Shown piece by piece: positions 32,624 through 41,400 of a DNA stretch of 64,000 nucleotides. A program made the translations under genes and the position numbers. The DNA lies in assembly GCF_014842875.1 (NCBI RefSeq), contig NZ_JACYXZ010000001.1:1178001-1242000 (forward strand). Reading direction: 5' to 3'. The first letter of the stretch is position 1. Every line of letters starts with the position of its first letter. The notes under the pieces were generated by a model, which was not told the DNA's origin, ran no database searches, and saw only the letters and a list, made by a program, of their open reading frames with translations. This stretch comes from Nocardioides donggukensis. GTDB lineage: Bacteria; Actinomycetota; Actinomycetes; Propionibacteriales; Nocardioidaceae.

Positions 32624-32902
32624 ATGGCCTGGGCATACGTCCTTCACTGCGCGGACGGCTCCTTCTACGCCGGCAGCACCGTCGACCTCGCGCGGCGGGT
32701 CAGCGAGCACGAGCTGGGGCTCGGCGCCGAGTACACCCGAAGACGTCGGCCGGTCCGGCTGGTGTGGTCCGCGGAGTTCGCGCGGATCGACGAGGCGTTC
32801 GCTTTCGAGAAGCGGGTGCAGGGTTGGAGCCGGGCCAAGCGGATCGCGCTGATCGAGGGCCGGCTGGCGGACCTGCCGGAGCTGGCACGGCGCCGGCGGT
32901 AG
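32624..32902 (+). CDS. Single-domain GIY-YIG nuclease (UPF0213/YhbQ-like) inside the repeat array
   Basis: The 92-residue protein is one GIY-YIG domain: AWAYVLHCADGSFYAGST holds the two motif strands (AYV...YAG), RRVSEHE carries the catalytic Arg, and FEKRVQGWSRAKRIALIEG contains the metal-binding Glu and the closing helix. It is of the small UPF0213 type, with no DNA-binding extension. The reading frame is free of repeat sequence, but the palindromic units end 74 bases before the ATG and resume two bases after the stop. ATG 32624 has no clear ribosome binding site. A nuclease role on hairpin DNA is an inference from the setting. Confidence 0.85.
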   Translation: MAWAYVLHCADGSFYAGSTVDLARRVSEHELGLGAEYTRRRRPVRLVWSAEFARIDEAFAFEKRVQGWSRAKRIALIEGRLADLPELARRRR

Positions 32903-32904
32903 CG

Positions 32905-33203
32905 GGTTTCGACGCGCTCGCGGAGCTCGCGGCTCAACCGGCCGGGTGGTTTCGAGACGGTCGCTGCGCGACCTCCTCAACCACCGGGTGGTTTCGAGAC
33001 GGTCGCTGGGCGACCTCCTCAACCACCGAGCGACGGGTTTCGAGACGGTCGCTGGGCGACCTCCTCAACCACCGGGGCGCAACCGGCGGGTGGTTTCAAG
33101 ACGGTCGCTGGGCGACCTCCTCAACCACCGAGCGACGGGTTTCGAGACGGTCGCTGCGCGACCTCCTCAACCGCCGGGGGCGGGCGCGGCCTCCTCGACC
33201 ACC
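32905..33203 (-). repeat. Palindromic repeat cluster, right part (all R orientation)
   Basis: Units at 32905-32940 (divergent), 32945-32985, 32987-33027, 33035-33073, 33089-33129 and 33137-33175, with a remnant at 33191-33203. All read GGTTTCGAGAC...TCCTCAACC on the plus strand, opposite to most units left of the nuclease gene. The centre alternates between GGTCGC TGC GCGACC and GGTCGC TGG GCGACC, so only the loop changes. No gene is present in this stretch. Confidence 0.92.
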
Positions 33204-33216
33204 GGGGGCCGAGGAG

Positions 33217-33654
33217 TCAGATCCGGGCGCCGTCGTCGCCGGGGTCGCGGGGGCCGTTCGGCATCGTGGAGACCAAGTAGACGAATCCGCCGACGAACCA
33301 CAGGACCAGCAGCAGGCTCACGAAGCCGGGCAGGTACCAGTTCATCACCACCGAGAACAGCACGATCGCCGGAGCGACGAACACTCCGAACCACGCCAGC
33401 TGGCGGCGCGGCTCGGCCCGCGGCACGGGAGGCGGGACCGGGGGCACGAACCGGCCCTCGTTCTCCCACGGGTCCGGCTCGTCCGCGGACCCGTGGGCCG
33501 ACCCAACGGTCGGCCCGGCGGTCGACCCGGTGAAGGGCGCGGGCGGGGGCGTCTCCGGGGCGGCCGGAGGCGGCGCCTCGTCCTCGAAGGCAGGCGCGTC
33601 GCCGTAGTTGTCGACGATCTCGCGCCAGGCCTCGTCCTCGTCGCGCGGTGTCAC
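33217..33654 (-). CDS. Pro-rich protein with two C-terminal membrane helices
   Basis: The 145-residue protein has an acidic N-terminus (MTPRDEDEAWREIVDNYGDA), a Pro/Ala-rich linker of about 60 residues, and two helices at the end (FGVFVAPAIVLFSVVMNW and GFVSLLLVLWFVGGFVYLV). The first motif (DEDEAWREIVDNYG) is common in short actinobacterial membrane proteins beside the alpha/beta hydrolase and plsC genes. TAGGCT ends six bases before the GTG start at 33654, so the mRNA is probably leaderless. Function unknown. Confidence 0.75.
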   Translation of the reverse strand: MTPRDEDEAWREIVDNYGDAPAFEDEAPPPAAPETPPPAPFTGSTAGPTVGSAHGSADEPDPWENEGRFVPPVPPPVPRAEPRRQLAWFGVFVAPAIVLFSVVMNWYLPGFVSLLLVLWFVGGFVYLVSTMPNGPRDPGDDGARI

Positions 33655-33684
33655 GTGCCGAGCCTACGTCGCGCGGCGAACACG

Positions 33685-34458
33685 TCAGTCGGCGGTGACC
33701 CGCTCGATGAACTCGGCGGACTCCTCGAAGATCGTCGGCGCGTCGTTGTCCAGCGTGGCCACGTGGTAGCTGTCCTCGAGCAGGCGCTCGCGGACGTCGC
33801 GGGAGCCCACGGTGGACTGGATGAGCGCCGCGGAGGAGGGGTCCACCACGTGGTCCTCGGTGGAGCCGAAGAGGAGGATCGGTGCGCTCACGTCGGCCAG
33901 CGCGGTCCGCAGCGGCTTCCAGGCGGCCAGCATCGAGGCCAGGGCCCGCAGCGGCGTCCGGTCGTAGCCGAGCTCGTCGGCGCCCGGCTTCTTGATGTCG
34001 TTCCCGATCCCGGGCATCGACTTCAGCACGTGCTTGAGCGCGGGGACCGCCAGCAGCTGCCGGTTCGTGCTGGCCACCGCCGCGTTCACCAGCACCACGC
34101 CGCGGACGTCGGCGGACCGGTCGGCCGCGAGCCGGAGCGCGAGCGCGCCGCCCATCGACAGGCCTCCGACCACCACCTGGTCGTTCTCGGCCACCAGCTT
34201 GTCGAAGGCGCGGGTCACCTCGGCGTACCAGTCGTCCCAGCCGGTGCCGTTCATCTCCTGCCAGGTCGTCCCGTGGCCGGGCAGTCGCGGCACCTCCACG
34301 GCGTACCCCCGGTCGGCGAGGAACTGGCCCCACGGCCGCATCGAGGCCGGCGAGCCGGTGAAGCCGTGGCTCAGCAGGACGCCCACGCGGCGGGGCGAGG
34401 ACAAGAGGTCGGGACGGGCGGGGGCGGAGTACGGCGCCACGGCGGGGTTGTCGGTCAC
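33685..34458 (-). CDS. Alpha/beta hydrolase, carboxylesterase/monoacylglycerol-lipase-like
   Basis: The 257-residue protein has the oxyanion loop LLSHGFTGSP, nucleophile elbow VVGGLSMGGALALRL (Ser in GLSMGG), acid LLFGSTEDHVVDPSSAAL and His in LLEDSYHVATLDND. These are the features of small bacterial carboxylesterases (Est30-like) acting on short to medium acyl esters. It is near the PlsC-type acyltransferase, suggesting a role in lipid turnover. The start is a GTG at 34458; a copy of the palindromic repeat lies just upstream of it. Confidence 0.9.
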   Translation of the reverse strand: MTDNPAVAPYSAPARPDLLSSPRRVGVLLSHGFTGSPASMRPWGQFLADRGYAVEVPRLPGHGTTWQEMNGTGWDDWYAEVTRAFDKLVAENDQVVVGGLSMGGALALRLAADRSADVRGVVLVNAAVASTNRQLLAVPALKHVLKSMPGIGNDIKKPGADELGYDRTPLRALASMLAAWKPLRTALADVSAPILLFGSTEDHVVDPSSAALIQSTVGSRDVRERLLEDSYHVATLDNDAPTIFEESAEFIERVTAD

Positions 34459-34486
34459 GGGGGTGATTGTTGCACCAGGCGGAGCT

Positions 34487-34529
34487 GGTCGTTTCGAGAC
34501 GGGCTCGTTCCGCGACCTCCTCGACCACC
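34487..34529 (-). repeat. Isolated R-type palindromic repeat
   Basis: A diverged unit (GTTTCGAGAC at the left, ACCTCCTCGACCACC at the right) lies between the hydrolase and plsC genes, 1.3 kb from the main array. It sits in the shared upstream region of the two divergent genes. Confidence 0.7.
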
Positions 34530-34610
34530 GAGGGGGGAGCCGAACGGATAGGGTTCACCCGTCGGCCCGGCGACGCGGGCCGACGTGACGCGGGAGCGAG
34601 GAGGTCGTCG

Positions 34611-35384
34611 GTGTTCTACTGGTTCCTGAAGTGGATCGCGATCGGTCCGCTCCTGCGCGTCATCTTCCGCCCGCAGGCACACGGGCTGGAGAACGTGCCC
34701 GAGGAGGGTCCGGCGATCCTGGCCAGCAACCACCTCTCCTACGCCGACTGGCTGTTCATGCCGCTGGCGGTCCCGCGCCGGGTCACGTTCGTCGCGAAGG
34801 CGGAGTACTTCACCTCGCCCGGGCTCAAGGGCTGGCTGCAGAAGACCTTCTTCTCCGGCGCCGGCCAGGTGCCGATCGACCGCTCCGGGGCGAACGCCGC
34901 CGAGGGCGCCCTCACCACGGCCAAGCGGATCCTCGGTGAGCAGGACCTGTTCGGCATCTACCCCGAGGGCACCCGCAGCCACGACGGCAAGCTCTACCGC
35001 GGCAAGACCGGCGTCGCCCGGCTGGCCCTGGAGACCGGCGTCCCGGTGATCCCGGTCGCCGTCGTCGGCACCGACGTGGTCGCCCCGCCCGGCAAGAAGT
35101 TCGGCTCGTTCACCCGCCCGGTGGTCCGGTTCGGCAGGCCGCTGGACTTCTCCCGCTACGAGGGCCTCGAGAACGACCGCTACATCCTGCGGTCGATCAC
35201 CGACGAGATCATGTACGAGATCATGCGCCTCTCCGGCCAGGAGTACGTCGACCAGTACGCCGCCCGCGCCAAGGAGGAGTCCAAGCGCCTCGAGAAGGAG
35301 GCGAAGGACGCCGCCAAGGAGGCGAAGGACAACCCGGAGGGTCCCGCCGAGGGTCCCGGCTCGGTGGACCAGCAGGCGTCCTGA
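34611..35384 (+). CDS. 1-acyl-glycerol-3-phosphate acyltransferase-like protein (PlsC family)
   Basis: The 257-residue membrane acyltransferase has block I ASNHLSYADWLFMPLAV (NHxxxxD), block II GAGQVPIDRSG, block III IYPEGTRSHDGKLYRGKTG and block IV VPVIPVAVVGTD. These match the catalytic His-Asp and phosphate-binding residues. The C-terminal ~45 residues are a charged helix (EESKRLEKEAKDAAKEAKDN), which is an extension seen in actinobacterial members. It probably acylates lysophosphatidic acid in phospholipid synthesis. GTG 34611 is set by GAGGAGG about 10 bases upstream. Confidence 0.92.
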   Translation: MFYWFLKWIAIGPLLRVIFRPQAHGLENVPEEGPAILASNHLSYADWLFMPLAVPRRVTFVAKAEYFTSPGLKGWLQKTFFSGAGQVPIDRSGANAAEGALTTAKRILGEQDLFGIYPEGTRSHDGKLYRGKTGVARLALETGVPVIPVAVVGTDVVAPPGKKFGSFTRPVVRFGRPLDFSRYEGLENDRYILRSITDEIMYEIMRLSGQEYVDQYAARAKEESKRLEKEAKDAAKEAKDNPEGPAEGPGSVDQQAS

Positions 35385-35418
35385 GCCGGCGCCCCCTGCG
35401 GGCTCCGCGCGAGGTGCC

Positions 35419-38400
35419 TCAGCCGGTCGTCCGCCGGGCGTGCCTGGTCAGGCCCAGCCCAAGGGCGATCAGGAGCAGCGCCGAGAGGCCCAGGTACCAC
35501 AGCGGCCCGCCGTTGTTCGGCAGCACTCCGGTCCCGCCGGTGCCTGCGCCCTGGGGCGCGGCGGGCGAGGTGATCGCCGCGTCGTCGACGGCCGGCGAGG
35601 AGCCGCCACCGCCGCCCTTGACGGTGGCCACGTTGACCACCTCGGTGCCCGGTGCGGCGGTGATGTCGGCGACCAGGGTGATCGAGGAGTCCTCTCCGGC
35701 CGCCAGCGACGCCGCGAGCGTGCAGGTGGCCTTGCGGGGGGTCTCCGCGCACGACCAGCCCTTGCCCCCGACCCGCACCAGGCGGAGGCCGTCGGGCAGG
35801 TCGTCGACGACGGTCACCGGCTTGACCGTGGCGCTCGGACCCTCGTTGAGGACCGTGATCCGGTAGGTGACCCGGTCACCGGTGAGGTTCACCGCGTCCT
35901 TCTCGATGTCCAGCACGACGGTCGGCGTGACGCCGGCGGCGGCACTGCCGGTGTTGTCGAGGTCCCCGGGACCGTCGGTCTCCTCCGAGTCCGAGGTCAC
36001 CGTGGCCGAGTTCTCGACCGTGGGGTACGCCGACGGCTGGACGGCCACGGTCAGCTCGACCACGGTCGACTCGCCCACCCCGAGCGGCTCGGTCCGCTCG
36101 CAGGTGACCAGGCCGGCGGAGCTCGAGCAGGTCCAGTCGGCGCCCTCGGCCGCGACGTACGTGAGCCCCTCGGGCAGGTCGTCGGTGACCGTGATCGGCC
36201 CCGGGGCCGGCGTCGGGCCGTCATTGGTGACCTCGAGCAGGTAGCTGCCCTCCTCGCCGACGACCAGGTCGCCCGTCAGCGTCTTGGTGAGCGCCAGGTC
36301 CACCAGCGCGGGCACGGTGACGGTGTCCGAGGAGGAGTTGTCCTCCTCGTCGGCCTCCGGCGTGGCCGCGTCGACGACCGCGACGTTGTCGACGGCCGGG
36401 TACGCCGCCGGCAGCACCTCCACGGTCAGCGTGATCGTCGGCGCCGAGGCCATCGGTCCGAGCGGCCCGGCGAGGTCACAGGTGACCGTGCCGTCGACCT
36501 GGTCGCAGGTCCAGTCGGTGCCGACCGCGGAGACGAAGCGCAGGCCCGTCGGCAGGTCGTCGGTGACGGTCACGCTCCGGGCCTCGGACGGCCCGTCGTT
36601 GGCGACGTCGAGGGTGAAGCTCAGCTCCTCGCCGACCTTCACCGGACCCGTGTGGTCCTTGACGATCGAGAGGTCGGCCTCCTGGGCCACCGCCAGGTCG
36701 GCGGTGTCGGTGTCGTTGCCCGGCGTGGTGTCGGCGGTGGGGGAGCCGACCGTGGCCGAGTTGGTGACGGTGCCGGTGTCGGCGTCGGCGGCCACCATCA
36801 CCTGGATCCGCAGGTCCGGCGCATCGGCACCGGACACGAGACCACCGGGCACGGTGCAGGTGACCCGCTGGGGGTTCACGTCGCCCTCGGAGCAGCTCCA
36901 CGGCGCGCTGGCCGAGAGGTAGCTGAGCCCGGCCGGCAGCGTGTCCACCACGGTGATCGGGCCGACCGCGTCGGAGGGTCCCTCGTTGGAGACCTCGAGG
37001 AGGAACGTCGTGGACTCGCCGGCCACCGCCGCCCCGGACCCGTGGACCTTGTTGATCGCCAGGTCGGCGTCGGCGACCACGTCGACGTCCGCGGACGCGG
37101 TGTTCCCGGCGTCGGTGTCGCCCGGCGTCGTCGTGGAGACGGCTGCGCGGTTGGTGAGGGTGCTGCCGTGCGGCGTGCCGGCGGCGACCGTGGCCACCAC
37201 GGTGAGCGCGGGTGCCGCGGTGCCCGCGACGATCCGGTCCCGCGAGCAGACGTTGTCGCTGCAGGTCCACCCGGTCCCGCCGACGGAGACCAGCGTCATC
37301 CCCGAGGGGAGGGTGTCGGTCACCCGCACCGAGCGCGCGTCGGAGGAGCCGGTGTTGGAGACGACGAGGCGGAAGGTGGCGTTCTCGCCGGCCCGCACGG
37401 GGTCGGCCCCGGTCGTCGTCTTGGCGACCGAGATCTCGGTGTCCTCGGTCACGGGGACGTCGATCCGGCTGGTGTCGTTGGTCGCGACGGGGTCGGTCGC
37501 CGGGCCGTCGACCGTGGCCGTGTTCTGCAGCGTGGTGCTGCCGATGCCCGAGTCCACCCGCGCCACGAGCGTGATCGCCGGAGCAGCGCTGTCTGCCCCG
37601 AGGGCGGCGTCCCGGTCGCAGGTGACGACGCCGTCGGCAGCCGAGCAGTCCCAGCCGGTGCCGGTGGCGGACACGTGGCCGAGCCCGCTCGGCAGGGTGT
37701 CGGTCACGGTGATCGTGCCGGGAGAGGTCGCCGGTCCCTGGTTGCGCACCTGCAGCGTGAAGCTCGCGTTCTCACCGGCGACGACGGGGTCGGTGGTGAG
37801 CGTCTTGACGATGCTGAGGTCCGACTCGACGGTGATGCCGCTGTCGTCGCCGTCGGTGTTGTCGACCGGCGCCGGGTCGGTCGTCGGGCTGGAGACGGTG
37901 GCCTCGTTGGTGACGTCCCCGGTCAGGCCCTCGTCGAGGTCGACGGTGACGTCGAACGTGGTCTCGCCGTCGAAGGCGAGGCCGGCGGTGCGGGTGCAGG
38001 TGACGTCCTGACCGGACGCGGTGCAGGCCCATCCGTCACCGACGGCCGAGACGTAGCCGACGTCGGACGGCAGGGTGTCGGTCAGCCGCAGCGGCCCCGT
38101 GGCGGCCGACGGGCCGGAGTTCGTGACGGTGAACCGGTAGGTGCCCTGCTCGCCGGCCTTGAAGGTGCCGACGGAGGCCTTCTCCAGGGACAGGTCGGCG
38201 CTCGGGGCGGGCGTCGTCGTGACGCTGTCGCTGTCCGGCTCCTCGTCGCCGCTGGTCGGGTCGGTCGGCTCGGACACCGCGGCGACGTTGCGCACGTCGG
38301 CGGTGAGGTCCGGGTCGACGTCCGCGGTGATCACGATCGTGGGCAGTGCCCCGACGGCCACCGGGGTGTCCCCGGTCCAGGTGAAGGTCAGCTCCTGGCC

Positions 38401-41400
38401 GCTGCGGCTCAATGACCAGCCGGCTCCGGTGAAGGAGTCGTAGGTCAGCCCCGTGGGCAGGGTGTCCACGACCGTGATCGGTCCCCGCGACACCGACGGG
38501 CCGTGGTTGGTGACGGCCAGCCGGTACGTCGCCTCGGAGCCGGGCACCAGCGCTCCGGACAGCGTCTTGTCGATGCCGAAGTCCGACTCGACGGTGACGT
38601 CGCTGGAGGCGTCGTCGGTGTCGTTGCCGGCGACGGGGTCGAAGGTGTGGCCCTCGACGGTCGCCTCGTTGACCAGGGTCGTGCCGGCCGTGGTGTCGTC
38701 CGGCACGGTGGCGGTGAGGGTGATGTCGGGGAACGACGAGCCCGAGGCCAGCGAGTCGGTGGCGTCGGTGCGGTCGCAGTCCACGGTCGTGGGCGTCGCC
38801 GGGGGACCGTCGGTCCCGGCGGTCGTGGTGCAGGTCCAACCGGTGCCGGTCGCGGTGGCCCCGGTCACGATGCCGGGCACGGTGTCGCTGACCGAGATCG
38901 GCCCGGCGGCGGTGTCGGAGCCGAGGTTGGCCACGCTCAGCGTCCAGCTGAACTCGGCGCCGGCCACCGGCGTGCCGACGGCCGTCTTGGTCATCCGGAG
39001 GTCGGCGGAGTCGATCCGGGTGCTGGCGTCGTCGGAGTCGGTGGTCACCACGCTGCCGGCGGCACCGTCGAGGTCCTGGGCGGTCGCGGTGGCCTCATTG
39101 GTGTGCGAGGTGCCGCTGCCGACCCGGTCCGGTGCCACGTCGGCGCCGGGGGTGGCGGAGAGGACCACGACGATGCGCTCGCCGGTGGCCAGGTCCCCGA
39201 GGGCGTCCCAGGTCAGCGTCTGCACCGGGTCGCCGGTCACCGAGTCCGGCTCGTCGGCTGCGGCGGGGGCGCCGGCCACGGAGATCCGGGCCGAGTCGGC
39301 GTCGTAGGTCCAGTCCTCGGGCAGGACGTCGCGGACGTCCACGTCGTACGCCGTGGCCGGGCCGCTGTTGGTGACCTCGATCTGCCAGCGGGTCGCCTCG
39401 CCGATGTAGGCCGGGGCGGGGTCGAGGAGGGTCTTGTCGACCTCGAGCACGGGCAGTCCGGGGGTCACGGTCGCGGAGGCCGTGGGGCCGTCGTACGTGC
39501 GGCCCCCGTCGTCCAGGGAGGTGTACTCGGTGATGTCGATCGTGTTGCGCTGCGCGGTCGACGGTGCGGGGGAGACCAGCGTCGCGTCGTAGGTCAGGAC
39601 CACCGTGCCGCCGGGGGCGATCGGGCCGAGGTCGACCCAGCCGATCGTGCCACCGCCGGTCGCGCCGCCCGTGAGCGTGCCGCCGTTGCTGATGCTGGTG
39701 GCGTCCACCACGACACCCGAGGGCACCGTGTCGGTGAGGTCCACGTCGTGGGCCGCGGACACGTTCGCCCCGCTCGCGTTGGTCACGCGGACCGTGTAGG
39801 TGAAGGACTCTCCGGGCACCGGGTCGGCCGGGCTGACGCTCTTGGTGATGCCCAGGTCGGGCTCGCTGACCGTCACCGTGGCGGTGTCGGGCTCGGTCGC
39901 GGAGTCGAACGTCGCGTCCGGGGCCGGCGTCGTGCCTGCGGGGACCGTGTCGGTCTGGTTCCAGCGCAGGTCCGCGCTGTTGCTCAGGGTCGTGCCGGCC
40001 GTGTTGCCGGCGACGACGCCGACGACGGCGGTGTAGGACACCGAGATCGTGCGCGGGCGCGGGTCCGCGGCGACGTCGTCGAGGAACCAGCCGTGCCGCT
40101 GGCCCGAGGGGGTCAGGGCGTCGCCCGCCGAGACCGTCGTGGCACACGCTCCCGCCGCCACGTCGTCGTAGGTGCAGGTCGAGCCGACGAGCGTGACCGT
40201 CGCCGGGTCGATGCCGGCCGGCAGCAGGTCGATGATGCTGGCGTCGTAGAAGTTGACGTCGGCCGGCAGGTCGGCGGTGACCTCGTAGGCCGCGCGGTCG
40301 CCGACCCGGACCCGCTGCTCGTCCACGGACTTGGTGACCGCTCCGCCGGGCACGGTGATCGTCTCGCTCGCGGTCCCGGTGTAGGAGCGCTCGTCGGCGC
40401 TGGCGCCGTCGAGCGAGGTGCCGGTGAGGGTCGCGGTGTTGCGGTAGCTGACGCCACCGCCGGCGGCCGGGGAGGTGGTGACCGCGTAGTCCAGGGTCGG
40501 CCACGGGTTCGCCCCGTCGGGTGCCGCCTCGGCCGCCGAGCGCCAGGCCAGGTCGCCGACCTGCCAGACGACCGGGGTCCGGTCGGCGTCACAGCCGTTC
40601 GTGCCCACGGCCTCGGTCGTGGCGGTGCCGGTGCTCGGGTCGAGGCTCCCCGGCTGGACGGTCAGCCCGGCCGGGACGCAGTCGACGAGCACCGCGTCGT
40701 ACAGGGTGGGGCGCACCTGGTTCGGGCTGCCGGTGGCCACGTTCCGGGCGGTGACCGTGTAGCCGACGACCTGGTCGGCGACCGGCTCCCGGTCGTCCGC
40801 GGCCTTCGTCGGCGCCGGGACCGGCTCGACGACCGTCACCGACGACGACGCGGACCGGGTGCCGAGGGCGGTGCTGCCGTCCTCGGCGAAGGAGGCGAGC
40901 CGGGCGGTGTTGGTGCGCACGGCCGGGTGGATGTTGGCGGTCGCGTCGAGGACCGTCGCCTCGATGGTCATCCGGACCTGATCGTCCGCGACTCCGGCGT
41001 CGAGCGAGTCCGGGAAGTCGACCCGGGCCTGGGCGGGCGGGGAGCTCGTCGACCAGCCCGGCAGCGGCAGCGCGAGCCAGAGGTCGGTCGGTGCGGGGCG
41101 GTACTCGTAGGTGACCGCGTCGATCCGGATCCCGGAGGGGAGCTGGTCGGTCAGGACGCCGCCGTACACCGTGGTGTTGGCCGGCACGGTGGCCAGCACG
41201 GTGTAGGTGACGGTCTCGCCGACCGCGGCGTAGTTCAGCCCGGTCGGGTTGCCGCCCTGGGTGGTGTCGTCCACCGACGTGGTGTTGGCCTTGGTGATCC
41301 CGGCGTTGGGCGTGCGCAGGGTGTGGTCGTCGTGGGCGCGCGGCACGTCCTCGTCGTCGGCGGCGACGGTGGTGTCGACGTTGTCCGCCGGGTGGTGCTG

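Noticed and set aside
31641..33203. CRISPR array
   Set aside because: Units are palindromic, differ in orientation and length, spacers are short and partly identical, and there are no cas genes.
31641..33203. Integron attC sites
   Set aside because: No integrase gene and no RYYYAAC/GTTRRRY boxes; the units are much more uniform than attC sites.
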